Shown in pieces: positions 23,942 through 33,141 of a stretch of 64,000 nucleotides of DNA. Position 1 is the stretch's first letter; every line of letters begins with the position of its first letter. The stretch is taken from contig JBAVVD010000052.1 of assembly GCA_049697115.1 (NCBI GenBank), forward strand, positions 1 through 64,000. Direction: 5' to 3'. The DNA is from JBAVVD01 sp049697115 (GTDB taxonomy: Bacteria; Acidobacteriota; Aminicenantia; Aminicenantales; UBA4085). The notes under the pieces were generated by a model. It did not search any database, was not told the origin of the DNA, and worked only from the letters and a program-made list of their open reading frames with translations. Both the position numbers and the translations under genes were made by a program.

Positions 23942-25201
23942 ATGGAAAAAGCCATACTGGTCAACCTGGCCACAACCGCCGCCGAAAAGCGGGAGGCCGA
24001 AGAGTCCATGGACGAGCTGGCCGGCCTGGCCCGCGCGGCCGGAGCCGAAGTGGCCCGAAAAATATTCCAAACCCGTCCCTCCGTGAGTCCAAAATATTTC
24101 ATCGGGGAAGGGAAAGTCGAGGAAATCCGTCAGCTCACAGAAGAGCTGGAGGCGGACCTCGTCATCTTTGACCATAACCTCAGGCCCACGCAGCAGAGAA
24201 GCCTCGAAGAGGCTCTTCATACAAAAGTCATCGACCGGACCCAGCTCATTCTGGACATCTTCGCCCAGCGGGCCAGAAGCAATGAGGGTAAGCTTCAGGT
24301 GGAGCTCGCCCAGCTCACCTACCTTCTGCCCCGCCTGGTCGGGAAAGGGATTGCCCTGTCCCGCCTCGGCGGCGGCATTGGCACGCGCGGTCCCGGCGAG
24401 AAGAAACTGGAAGAAGACCGGCGCCGAATCCAGGACAGAATCACCAAAATCAAACAGGATATCCGCCGCATCCAGACGCGGAGAGCCCACCAGAGAAAAA
24501 GCCGGAGATTGAGCCAGATTCCCCTTGTTTCTCTGGTCGGATACACCAATGTCGGAAAATCCACCCTTTTCAACCGGCTGACTCAGGAGAATATGTGGAC
24601 CTCTCCCCAGCTTTTTGCCACGCTCGATCCCGTCGTCCGCCGCGTGTACTTTTCGGACGGACTTTATTTCTTCCTGAGCGATACCGTTGGATTCATCAAA
24701 AAATTGCCTGTCGCTCTGGTCACTTCCTTCAAGGCGACCCTGGAGGAACTCAAGGAGGCCGATTGTATCCTCCATGTCATCGACCTGGGTTTCCCGGACT
24801 CCAAAAGCCACGTCGACGCCGTGGCGAAAATTCTCTCGGATATCGGGGCCGCTGATATCTCCTGCCTCAACGTTTACAACAAAGTCGACCTCCGGCCCTC
24901 TCCCGGAGAACTCCTGGCAGGGAATGAAAATTCAGGCCGTCTGTCCGTAATCGTCTCCGCCAAATCAGGAGCAGGGATCGGAGCCCTCAAAGAAAAACTC
25001 CGGTCTTTACTTTTCCAGGACCAGAAATTATTTTATTTGCGTATTCCGAAAGACAAGCCTGAAATGCTCCATTCTTTTGGCCGAGGTTCGCTGGTCTTGA
25101 AAAAGAAGGAAAACGGCGATTATTTTGAATTGAAAGTACTGGCCGACCCGAAGGCCATGCTCGACTACATGCGCTATTGCGAAGGAGGAGAAAACCATTG
25201 A
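23942..25201 (+). CDS. hflX: GTPase HflX
   Basis: A 419-residue ribosome-associated GTPase that splits stalled ribosomes. The HflX N-terminal domain includes PKYFIGEGKVEEI, FDHNLRPTQQRSLEEAL and DRTQLILDIFAQRARSNEGK; the glycine-rich linker is GGGIGTRGPGEKKLE; the G domain has GYTNVGKSTLFNRL, DTVGFIKKLP and NKVDL. It is followed by the TPR/SLH gene with a TTGA overlap. hfq, which accompanies miaA in many genomes, is absent here. Confidence 0.94.
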   Translation: MEKAILVNLATTAAEKREAEESMDELAGLARAAGAEVARKIFQTRPSVSPKYFIGEGKVEEIRQLTEELEADLVIFDHNLRPTQQRSLEEALHTKVIDRTQLILDIFAQRARSNEGKLQVELAQLTYLLPRLVGKGIALSRLGGGIGTRGPGEKKLEEDRRRIQDRITKIKQDIRRIQTRRAHQRKSRRLSQIPLVSLVGYTNVGKSTLFNRLTQENMWTSPQLFATLDPVVRRVYFSDGLYFFLSDTVGFIKKLPVALVTSFKATLEELKEADCILHVIDLGFPDSKSHVDAVAKILSDIGAADISCLNVYNKVDLRPSPGELLAGNENSGRLSVIVSAKSGAGIGALKEKLRSLLFQDQKLFYLRIPKDKPEMLHSFGRGSLVLKKKENGDYFELKVLADPKAMLDYMRYCEGGENH

Positions 25202-26523
25202 TAAAAAAAATAGGCGTATTCGTTTGCACTCTCACTTTCTTCTGGGCGTGTGTCCCACTTCAGCCGCCGCCGCCCTCCCTCCACATTGAAATTCCGTCCT
25301 CCATTCTTGTGACAGAACTATCGCTGGACGAACGGATTGCCGTCGAGGAAGCCTGGAGCAGCCTCCGGCAGGGAAAAACCGCCAGGGCCGAGAAAATCCT
25401 TTCCCGTTTAAGCTCCACCAGTCCGTTCTATTATGCCGGCCTGGGCTATGCGTCATTCATCCGCGAGGATTATCAGGCCGCCGAGAAGTTCTTCCAGCAG
25501 GCTCTGGCCCTCCGGCCTGAAATGACCCTTCCCCATATGGGTCTGGCCCAGCTCTACCAGAAGACCGGCCGGGAAGACCTGGCGTTTAATGAATATGCAG
25601 AAGTTTTAAAACGGGAGCCGGAAAATACCTGGGCTCAGAAGGAATTCTCCGTCGTTCAGGCTGAAAAAACGGAAGAATCCCTCCGTCAGGCTAAAAGTTT
25701 TCTCAGTCAGGGAGATGCGGAAAAAAGCAAGGAAGCCTACCTGAAAGCCCTCCATTACTACCCGAAATCCCAGGAGGCGAATCTTGCCCTGGCCGCAATT
25801 TATAACAAAGAGAAGAACTTCCAGAATGCCCTCCTTCATTTAAAAGCCGCCCTCGACAACGATCCGAAAAACACGGAGATCCTCCGAAACTACGCCGATA
25901 CGCTTTTTGAATCCAGGCAATATCCTAAAAGCCTCGACTTCTATGAGCGCCTTCTGGACATTGATCCCCAGAATAAACACGGCAAGAACCGCCTGGAAAA
26001 TCTGAAAAACCGTCTGGGGATCGTCGAGCTTCCCAGTCAGTACAACAGCATTCCATCCTCACCGGCGGTGACCAAAGAGGAAGTCGCGGCTCTCATCGGA
26101 GTTAAATTTAAAGAATATCTGAACGACGCTCCCCCACAAAAACCGACTGTGATTATCGACATCTCCACTTCCTGGGCTTCCAAATCCATCATCCAGACAG
26201 CCTCCTTTGAAATCATGGAAGTGTATCCCAATCATACCTTTCAGCCCAAAAAAGAGGTCACCCGCGCCGAAATGGCGGTTTCTCTGGTCCGCCTGATCAA
26301 TTTCCTGAAAAAGGAAGGCCTCCGAATCCTCCCGCAGATCCCTCTGGAAAAAATCCAACTCCTGGATGTCCCTGCGGACAATTATTATTACAAGCCCATT
26401 GCCCAGATCATCTCCTATCAGATCATGGACCTCTCCCCGGACCGGACATTCCGGCCGGAATCCGGGCTTTCCGGACAGGAAGCTCTGAAGTTATTGAACA
26501 TTCTCCTGGGATTAATAAAATAG
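25198..26523 (+). CDS. TPR lipoprotein with C-terminal SLH domains
   Basis: A 441-residue exported lipoprotein: lipobox FFWAC at about residue 17, TPR repeats at about 45-275 (YYAGLGYASFIREDYQAAEK and similar) and a C-terminal region of about 120 residues with two S-layer-homology-type motifs (ASFEIMEVYPNHTFQPKKEV and SYQIMDLSPDRTFRPESGLS). The start is a TTG at 25198 that overlaps the hflX stop; GGAGGAG lies about eight bases upstream. SLH modules usually hold proteins to cell-wall polymers, or here perhaps to the outer membrane or peptidoglycan. Confidence 0.8.
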   Translation: MIKKIGVFVCTLTFFWACVPLQPPPPSLHIEIPSSILVTELSLDERIAVEEAWSSLRQGKTARAEKILSRLSSTSPFYYAGLGYASFIREDYQAAEKFFQQALALRPEMTLPHMGLAQLYQKTGREDLAFNEYAEVLKREPENTWAQKEFSVVQAEKTEESLRQAKSFLSQGDAEKSKEAYLKALHYYPKSQEANLALAAIYNKEKNFQNALLHLKAALDNDPKNTEILRNYADTLFESRQYPKSLDFYERLLDIDPQNKHGKNRLENLKNRLGIVELPSQYNSIPSSPAVTKEEVAALIGVKFKEYLNDAPPQKPTVIIDISTSWASKSIIQTASFEIMEVYPNHTFQPKKEVTRAEMAVSLVRLINFLKKEGLRILPQIPLEKIQLLDVPADNYYYKPIAQIISYQIMDLSPDRTFRPESGLSGQEALKLLNILLGLIK

Positions 26524-26540
26524 ATGTGAGGCTTTCCCGA

Positions 26541-27113
26541 ATGGCTCAAGAAGAAAAATGTTCGGTGTGGACGCTTCCGAATATGCTCAGTCTCTTCAGG
26601 ATCCTTCTGGTCCCTGTGTTCTGCTGGGCGATATTTCAGAAAAAAGCATTGGAAGCGCTGCTCGTCTTTCTTCTCGCCGGCCTGACCGATGTCCTCGATG
26701 GTTGGACGGCCCGCATCTGGCATCAACAAACAAAAATCGGGACGATCCTCGATCCCGCGGGAGACAAACTGCTTATGGCCGCGTCCTTCATCATTCTGTC
26801 TTTTCCCTCCCTGAGCGCACCGAACCATATCCCTTTATGGCTGACGGTCGTGGTGTTTTCCCGTGACCTGCTCATCGTCACCGGGGCGTTTGTCGCCTTT
26901 TTAACCTTGGGTCAAAAATCCTTCACGCCGTCTCTTCTGGGGAAAATCAGCACGGTCTGCCAGGTGGGCACAATTTTCCTCGTCCTCCTGCTGAATTTCT
27001 ACCGGGTCTCTTCCCCGCTCATGATGGGGGTTTATTACCTGACCCTCCTGACAACCGTTGCTTCCGGAGTTCATTATTTTAAGTACGGAATCCACCGGCT
27101 TCGCATCCATTAA
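26541..27113 (+). CDS. pgsA: CDP-diacylglycerol-glycerol-3-phosphate 3-phosphatidyltransferase
   Basis: An integral membrane enzyme of phosphatidylglycerol synthesis. The CDP-alcohol phosphotransferase motif is intact (DVLDGWTARIWHQQTKIGTI followed by LDPAGDK), and four or five hydrophobic segments follow. The start at ATG 26541 gives 190 residues; GTG 26526 would add five. It ends just before a short copy of the inverted-repeat element. Confidence 0.92.
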   Translation: MAQEEKCSVWTLPNMLSLFRILLVPVFCWAIFQKKALEALLVFLLAGLTDVLDGWTARIWHQQTKIGTILDPAGDKLLMAASFIILSFPSLSAPNHIPLWLTVVVFSRDLLIVTGAFVAFLTLGQKSFTPSLLGKISTVCQVGTIFLVLLLNFYRVSSPLMMGVYYLTLLTTVASGVHYFKYGIHRLRIH

Positions 27114-27118
27114 AAACC

Positions 27119-27193
27119 GGTTCCGCCATCACCCCGGGAGGCGGTGAAGAAACGGCGTGAAAAACCTGAATGGGAGCGGGAGGGAAGAGAACC
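27119..27193. repeat. 75-bp relative of the 328-bp element
   Basis: It begins GGTTCCGCC and ends GGAAGAGAACC, with CGGTTC/GAACCG inverted at its two ends. Bases 27140-27176 match 567-603 at 34 of 37 positions, and the CCGCC/GGCGG hairpin is kept with a different loop. It fills the gap between the convergent pgsA and sugar transferase genes and looks like a deletion form of the larger element. Confidence 0.65.
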
Positions 27194-27195
27194 GT

Positions 27196-28647
27196 CTATT
27201 CTAAATTCCTATCGATGAAGCCTTTCCGGAACGTTCTCCAGAGAATCTTGAGATCCAGGGAAAACGACCAGTTCTGGATATAGTAAAAATCATATTCCAC
27301 CCTCTTTGCGATGGATGTATCCTGACGCAGTCCATGGACCTGCGCCCATCCGGTGATTCCCGATTTGACCTTATGGCGGAGCATGTATTTGGGAATTTTT
27401 TCCCGGAATTCCTTGACAAACTCCGGCCGTTCCGGCCGGGGCCCGACAAGGCTCATCTTACCCCCCAGGACATTGGCCAATTGAGGAATCTCATCAATGC
27501 TGTATTTTCGCAGAAATTTTCCCAGCCGCCGGGTGATTCGGGGATCATCGGGCTTGCACATGACCGCTCCGGTCGCTTTCTCGGCATCACAGATCATCGT
27601 CCGGAACTTGTGAATGACAAAATGCTTCCCATCCATGCCCATTCTTTTCTGATGGTAGAACACAGGCCCCCTGGATGTCAGTTTCACCAGAATGGCCGTC
27701 ACAATAATCAGAGGGGAAAGCAAAACCAACAGCGAGGCCGAAACCGCGATATCGGCCAGTCTTTTAAGAAACTTGTTCACTCCCTGCAGCGGGACTTCAT
27801 CGATGGAGATCACCGGAAATCCGTCGAGGTCCTGGACATTGGCTTTGAGCGTCAGCATCTGAAACAGGTCGGGAATGAGCCGGACATTCACGGGATATTT
27901 GTTCACAATCTGAAATGTTTCCAGAATCTTGGAATAGTTTTTCAGATCCAGGGCGACATAGACTTCGTGGATATTGTGCTCTTCGATGCTCCGGCCCAAA
28001 TCCTCAATCGCGCCGAGGACCTTAACACCGCCGTCCACTTCGATGACATCTCCCGGACCTTTCTCATTGTCCAGAAAGCCCCGGACCACAAATCCAAGGT
28101 CTTTATACTGGGAAAGCTTCTGGGCAACGGTTTTCCCCATGTCCCCTGCGCCGACAATCAGGACATTCTGCAGGTTTAAGCCGCGGGCGTAGCGCCTTTT
28201 CATGAAATAGTAAATCTGGTTGCGGAGAATGGAAATGGTAAATATCATGCCGACAAAATAGACAATGAGAAAAACGCGGGAAATCTTAACGAGTGTGATA
28301 TGAAACAATTGGCCCTGGCTGTAGGCGTTGATGTAGGCCAAAACGGCCAGCACCACAATGATAGTCAGGACGGCATTCAGGCTGATGTAGAAAAAGTCAT
28401 CGATTTTCGTCCGCTTCAGCCGGCTTTTATAAAAACCCTGGAAGTAGAAAATCAGCAGATGCACGATGAGAAAGAGAGGGAAAATCGCCATGTAGGAGCG
28501 GAGAGAAGGAATTCCTTTGGCCGGGTCGACAGGAATAATGTAGGCATAAAACCGGAACAGATAGGAATACAAAAAGGAAACGGCAATGGCCGTGACATCG
28601 CTCAGGACAAAAAGACCCACCAGACGGGCCCTGTGTCTGCGGATCAC
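27196..28647 (-). CDS. Polyprenyl-phosphate sugar-1-phosphate transferase (WcaJ/WbaP family)
   Basis: A 483-residue initiating enzyme of polysaccharide synthesis. It has four N-terminal membrane segments (about 10-115), a Rossmann-like cytoplasmic domain (NVLIVGAGDMGKTVAQKL at about 165), one more membrane helix, and the C-terminal catalytic domain with KRLADI, KFRTM, LRKYSIDEIPQL, GKMSLVGPRPERPE and GITGWAQVHGLR. It transfers a sugar phosphate to undecaprenyl phosphate in the inner membrane. The start overlaps the stop of the preceding glycosyltransferase by four bases. It is last in the minus-strand block. Confidence 0.92.
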   Translation of the reverse strand: MIRRHRARLVGLFVLSDVTAIAVSFLYSYLFRFYAYIIPVDPAKGIPSLRSYMAIFPLFLIVHLLIFYFQGFYKSRLKRTKIDDFFYISLNAVLTIIVVLAVLAYINAYSQGQLFHITLVKISRVFLIVYFVGMIFTISILRNQIYYFMKRRYARGLNLQNVLIVGAGDMGKTVAQKLSQYKDLGFVVRGFLDNEKGPGDVIEVDGGVKVLGAIEDLGRSIEEHNIHEVYVALDLKNYSKILETFQIVNKYPVNVRLIPDLFQMLTLKANVQDLDGFPVISIDEVPLQGVNKFLKRLADIAVSASLLVLLSPLIIVTAILVKLTSRGPVFYHQKRMGMDGKHFVIHKFRTMICDAEKATGAVMCKPDDPRITRRLGKFLRKYSIDEIPQLANVLGGKMSLVGPRPERPEFVKEFREKIPKYMLRHKVKSGITGWAQVHGLRQDTSIAKRVEYDFYYIQNWSFSLDLKILWRTFRKGFIDRNLE

Positions 28648-29762
28648 TTTTGCTCCTTATGCTCAGACCACTTTTTTCCCAGGTAAAGGGACAGCCTCTT
28701 CTTGAAGGCTTCCCGAGAAAATTCCATCGCGTTGTCTCTTAAAGTCTCTTTATTAAATTCCATGCCCTGGAAATTGTCAAGCGCCCCAAGGAGGCTTTCG
28801 ACCTTCAACTCCGGGAAAAAGACGCCGGTCCTCTCCGGAATCACCGTCTCACAGGCCCCTCCCCGGCCGTATGCGATAACCGGCGTTCCGCTGGCCTGGG
28901 CTTCCAGTGCGGTGATGCCGAAGTCCTCTTCTCCGGGCATAATTAACGCTCTGGCTTCCTGGTAGAAACGCAAGAGATCCCGGGCTTCCAGCGATCCGAA
29001 AAACGTGATATTGGCGCGGGCCATCTTTTTAAGCCTTTTGTATTCCGGCCCCTGTCCGACTATCCTCAGTTCTCCGCCCGAACGATTGAAGGCCGCAATG
29101 GCCAGGTCGATCCTCTTGTAAGGAACCAGGGCCGAGACGATCAGATAATAGCTCTTCTCAGGCACTTTTTCAGCCGGCCTGAAAAAATGAGTATCCACGG
29201 GGGGGCAAATGACATCGGACCGGCGTCTGTAGTATTTCCAGATTCGGCGGGCGGTGTTCCTTGAATTGGCGATAAAATGATCGACCCGTGAAGAGGACGA
29301 TTCGTCCCAGCCTCTGAGATAGTGGATAACGGGCGGGATACAAATCCGGGTGAAAAAAGAAAGTCTCTTTTGGGAAAAGTAAGAATAATACTGATTCCAG
29401 GCATAACGGACAGGAGAATGGATATAAGAAATATGGAGGGCATCCGGATGGGGGATAACACCTTTGACGGCACAATGGGAACTGGAGATAATCCAGTCAT
29501 AATCCTGAAGATCGAAGAGTTCAGAGGCCAGAGGAAAAAGCGGAAGATAATAGCGGTACCTTTTCTTTAAAAATGGAAGTTTCTGGATAAAACTTGTCCG
29601 GATTTCGCGCTCTTCAATGTGTTCAACCTGGGTCCCCGGAAAATGAAATAGAGTGTAGATCGGCGCCTGGGGAAAGATTTCGGCCAGGACTTCAAGCACC
29701 TTCTCTCCCCCCCGCTGGCCTGTCAGCCAGTCATGGACAAGAGCCACTTTGACGTCATCCAT
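28644..29762 (-). CDS. Glycosyltransferase family 4 (WbaZ/MtfB-like)
   Basis: A 372-residue GT-B enzyme. The N-terminus VALVHDWLTGQRGGEKVLEV and the ALHISYIHSPVRYAWNQYY segment resemble WbaZ/MtfB mannosyltransferases. The C-terminal half has LIVSALVPYKRIDLAIAAFN and the E-x7-E motif PGEEDFGITALEAQASGTPV. It is cytoplasmic or membrane-associated, and probably adds a hexose to the lipid-linked oligosaccharide. Confidence 0.88.
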   Translation of the reverse strand: MDDVKVALVHDWLTGQRGGEKVLEVLAEIFPQAPIYTLFHFPGTQVEHIEEREIRTSFIQKLPFLKKRYRYYLPLFPLASELFDLQDYDWIISSSHCAVKGVIPHPDALHISYIHSPVRYAWNQYYSYFSQKRLSFFTRICIPPVIHYLRGWDESSSSRVDHFIANSRNTARRIWKYYRRRSDVICPPVDTHFFRPAEKVPEKSYYLIVSALVPYKRIDLAIAAFNRSGGELRIVGQGPEYKRLKKMARANITFFGSLEARDLLRFYQEARALIMPGEEDFGITALEAQASGTPVIAYGRGGACETVIPERTGVFFPELKVESLLGALDNFQGMEFNKETLRDNAMEFSREAFKKRLSLYLGKKWSEHKEQK

Positions 29763-29856
29763 CGGATTTGATTATATGAGGGGGGTGGATAATTGTCAAT
29801 TCGAGCCCACAGGGACCATCGCGGCCCAATCTTTATGGGTAGCCGAATTCCCGACA

Positions 29857-31008
29857 TTAAAAGGAGAGTTTCTGCCTGTAGAGGTCAAGATACAGGCTCT
29901 GTGTCTGTTCCACCATCCGGACGAGGTCAAAACGCGGCGGAATCAACTCCTTTGCCTTCTGGCCAAGGTTCCGGGCCTGTTGCCTGTCCTCGAGCAGGCG
30001 AACGATCGCGTGGGCCAGAATCTCCGGATTTTTGGGAGGAACGAGAATCCCGGTCTCGCCATCCTTGATGACCTCTCTCACCCCATCGATGTCTGTGGCG
30101 ACGATGGGCTTTCCCAAAGCGGCCGCCTCCAGAAGAGCGAGCGGAAGCCCCTCCCAGAGGGAAGGAAGGGCAAAGACGTCGAAATAGGAAAGAAGCTCCC
30201 TGGCATCCGTCCTTTCTCCCAGAAGTAAAAAATATCTCTGGACTCCCAGCCGCTTCGCTTCCTGTCTCAACTTCTGCTCCAGCGGCCCCCCTCCGGCAAC
30301 CAGGATTTGAGCTTCCGGAATTCGGCGGTGGATGATCGATGCGGCCCTGAGGAAGTATATAATCCCTTTCTGCCGGTGGAGGCGGGCCACCGTTCCAACG
30401 ACCGGATGATCCCTGGCCGTCTTCAATTTCCGTTTCCATTCTTCCTCTCTTCCCTCAGAGCCTCCGGCCTCCGTCGGCGGGGAAAAATCCACTCCATTTT
30501 TTATCAAATGCATCTTGTCCTCAGGCGCCAGTTTGAATTTTTTCCCACTCCTCAGGTCTGCTTCGGAGACAACAATGATCCCGTCGGTGAAGCGGGAAAA
30601 ATGTCTCTCGAGAAAAATTAAGGCCCATTTGCGAACAACGTTCCGGTAATGAAGATAATGAATGCCGTGAAGAGTATGAATGACTACCGGAGTGCGGCTG
30701 CGGCGGGAGGCCCAACGTCCATACAACCCGGCCACTCCGCCGTGCGTATGGAGGATGTCAATTTTCTGACGGTCGAGAAGAGAGGCAATCTCTTTCACCG
30801 GAGTTTGTCTGAACCTCCGGCTGAAAGAAATGGGATAAAAATGGATGCGGTTTTTTTCAAGGGCACGGATGAATGGCCCCCCTTCTCTCGAACAGACGAA
30901 AACCTCAAACCGTTCTCTGTCCAGGCTCCTTGCCAGAGCCAGGAGGGCCATCTGTCCTCCTCCCAGAAACGGCTGGTCGATCATCTCCAGAATCCTGATT
31001 TTCTTCAT
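29857..31008 (-). CDS. Glycosyltransferase family 4
   Basis: A 383-residue GT-B enzyme with DQPFLGGGQMALLALARSL near the start, DILHTHGGVAGLYGRWASRR, VGTVARLHRQKGIIYFLRAA and the EGLPLALLEAAALGKPIVAT motif that binds the sugar nucleotide. The start ATG 31008 fits. There is a 94-base gap to the next gene, longer than elsewhere in the block. Sugar specificity is not readable. Confidence 0.88.
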   Translation of the reverse strand: MKKIRILEMIDQPFLGGGQMALLALARSLDRERFEVFVCSREGGPFIRALEKNRIHFYPISFSRRFRQTPVKEIASLLDRQKIDILHTHGGVAGLYGRWASRRSRTPVVIHTLHGIHYLHYRNVVRKWALIFLERHFSRFTDGIIVVSEADLRSGKKFKLAPEDKMHLIKNGVDFSPPTEAGGSEGREEEWKRKLKTARDHPVVGTVARLHRQKGIIYFLRAASIIHRRIPEAQILVAGGGPLEQKLRQEAKRLGVQRYFLLLGERTDARELLSYFDVFALPSLWEGLPLALLEAAALGKPIVATDIDGVREVIKDGETGILVPPKNPEILAHAIVRLLEDRQQARNLGQKAKELIPPRFDLVRMVEQTQSLYLDLYRQKLSF

Positions 31009-31092
31009 GACGGCCTCTTTGATATTTCCGTTGATTCCTTCCTGCCTGTTTTCTCGAATGGAGTGGGAATCCAGAAATCGTCCATGCGTATC

Positions 31093-31980
31093 TTACGTTC
31101 TGTCCTTTTTTGAAAGTTGATCAAACGCTCTCTGAAGATCCCGCCCGTTGCTCCGGAACGCTCCCCGCGCCGTCAATACCCAAAAATTGATTCGTAGATA
31201 AAGGCGGAGCCAGAAAAGCGAAATCTTTGAATTGTGCTTCCGGTAATAATACACCTGGCTTTCCCGGTACGCCAGGCGGCTCTGCAGAGCCCTGAAGCGG
31301 GTCGTCGCCCCGCCCTCATGGAAGACCTTTGCGGCGGGCAGGTAGAGAAGTTTCCCTCCCTTCTTCCGGATCCTCATGCAGAGGTCAATGTCCTCAAAAT
31401 AAAGGAAAAAATTCTCGTCAAATCCGCCCGCTTCCTCCACAATTCTTTTCCGGGCCAGAAAACAGGCCGCGCTCAGCCAGCCGACTTCCCGTTTCTTTCG
31501 AGCCCATTTCAGCCTTGTCCGGAGGCAGAAATTTAACAGACATTTCCGGAGAAGCTCGGAAAAAAAATTCACCGTATTCCCAAAAGAAACCTGGAAAGAT
31601 TTATCTTTCCTCAGAAGGGCCGGGCCGACCGCCCCAACCGCCGGATCGACCTTCAGCTCACGGAGGAGAAGGTTCAACGCCTCGGGTGCAATGACAGTGT
31701 CGGTGTTCAAAAAGAGGACGTATTCCCCCCGGCTAGCCTTCACGCCCTGGTTATTGGCCCTGGCGAACCCGACATTTTCCGTGTTGCGGATCAGTTGGAC
31801 TGCCGGAAAATTGCGGGTGACGTACTCCGGACTTCCGTCCGAAGAGTTGTTGTCCACGACTATCGTCTCAAAGTCCATTCCCCGGGCGCTTCTCTCGATC
31901 GCCGGCAGACATTCTTCGAGATGCATCCTGTCATTAAAATTCACAAGAATACAGGAAAGCGCGATTCCCAGTTCGGTCAC
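31093..31980 (-). CDS. Glycosyltransferase family 2 (rhamnosyltransferase-like)
   Basis: A 295-residue GT-A enzyme: SCILVNFNDRMHLEECL, VVDNNSSDGSPEYV, the DxD-type FLNTDTVI, and AGGFDENFFLYFEDIDLCMR with the catalytic acidic residues. This layout is typical of WbbL-like rhamnosyltransferases. It starts at GTG 31980, six bases after the neighbouring gene ends. Confidence 0.88.
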   Translation of the reverse strand: MTELGIALSCILVNFNDRMHLEECLPAIERSARGMDFETIVVDNNSSDGSPEYVTRNFPAVQLIRNTENVGFARANNQGVKASRGEYVLFLNTDTVIAPEALNLLLRELKVDPAVGAVGPALLRKDKSFQVSFGNTVNFFSELLRKCLLNFCLRTRLKWARKKREVGWLSAACFLARKRIVEEAGGFDENFFLYFEDIDLCMRIRKKGGKLLYLPAAKVFHEGGATTRFRALQSRLAYRESQVYYYRKHNSKISLFWLRLYLRINFWVLTARGAFRSNGRDLQRAFDQLSKKDRT

Positions 31981-31986
31981 GGCACT

Positions 31987-33141
31987 CTATTCTCCTCCAA
32001 GGCACCCCGCCAGAGCCTGTTCAATCAGCTCAATTTGTCGGTCCAGCGTAAATTGTTCTCTGACTGTCTGGAGGCCCTTCCGGACAACGGCCTCGATTCT
32101 CTCCCGATTCCGGAGTATATCTTCCAGGGACGCGGCCAGCACTTCCGGGTCGCGGGAATCCATCAGAAATCCATTTTCCCCATGGCGGATGATTTCCGGA
32201 ATACCTCCGGACTTGACAGCCAGAACCGGCGTGCCTGCCGCCATCGCATGAAGGACGACGCGGCCGAAAGACTCAACCAGAGAAGCCACCACAAGCACAT
32301 CCATTAATTTCAAGAGGTCCATGAGGTCCTTTCGAAATCCTGTAAACTTCACCCGGTCCCCGAGGCCGAGCCGCCGGACAAGCCTTTCCAGGCGGCGGTA
32401 ATAGCCCCGGTCGCCGATACTGCCCACGACAAGCAGCTTCAAGCCGGAAAATCTCGAGGACAGAAGCGCTGTCACCTGAATCAGTTCCCGCTGCCCTTTG
32501 CCCTTGTAGATCTTGCCGATTATGCCCAGGACGACATCCCCTTTTTGGACTCCCCATTCCTCCTTTAATGCTTCGCTGGGGGAGCGGTCCTCTTCCGGAA
32601 TGTCGATGCCGTTGTAGACCAGAGACACGCGGTCCAATTCGCCAAAAGCCCTCTGCGTGGCCAAAGAATTGACAATGACCCTGGAGGACAGCGAATGTAT
32701 CCATCTGACGAGGCAGCGGCTGCCGAAAAGGAAGTGCAGCAGAGGACGTTCTCCCCTCAGAATCTCATGAACGGCCCAGATATGGGGCACTCCGCTTTTT
32801 TTGGCGGCGAGAGCGCCGCTGCAATTCGCCGCGGAGTTAGAAAAAACAAGGTCAATCTCTTTTTCCCGAATCATCTTCACCAGGCGGAAGATCCCTCTGA
32901 TATTCCAGATCCAGGCCAGCGGCTGCTTCCAGATTCCGGCCCGTCTCGTGAGCCACCATTTCATGGAGAGGATATTTGTCTCGATACCCAATTTTTTCAT
33001 CTCCGCTTCCAAAGGGCCGGAGCGGGGGAGAACAAGAAAAGGCCGGAATTTATCCCTGTTGATTCTCCCCAGGGTATGAAGAAGCCACTGTTCGGCGCCG
33101 CTGAGCTCGGCCGAATGGGAAACGAAAAGGATGTTCCTCAC
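31987..33141 (-). CDS. Glycosyltransferase family 4
   Basis: A 384-residue GT-B enzyme beginning VRNILFVSHSAELSGAEQWL, with VLGIIGKIYKGKGQRELIQV, and VASLVESFGRVVLHAMAAGT near the sugar-nucleotide site. A GTG at 33141 overlaps the upstream stop as GTGA, with GGAGA just before it; I prefer this to an ATG 57 bases further upstream that would bury the start inside the neighbouring gene. Confidence 0.85.
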   Translation of the reverse strand: MRNILFVSHSAELSGAEQWLLHTLGRINRDKFRPFLVLPRSGPLEAEMKKLGIETNILSMKWWLTRRAGIWKQPLAWIWNIRGIFRLVKMIREKEIDLVFSNSAANCSGALAAKKSGVPHIWAVHEILRGERPLLHFLFGSRCLVRWIHSLSSRVIVNSLATQRAFGELDRVSLVYNGIDIPEEDRSPSEALKEEWGVQKGDVVLGIIGKIYKGKGQRELIQVTALLSSRFSGLKLLVVGSIGDRGYYRRLERLVRRLGLGDRVKFTGFRKDLMDLLKLMDVLVVASLVESFGRVVLHAMAAGTPVLAVKSGGIPEIIRHGENGFLMDSRDPEVLAASLEDILRNRERIEAVVRKGLQTVREQFTLDRQIELIEQALAGCLGGE

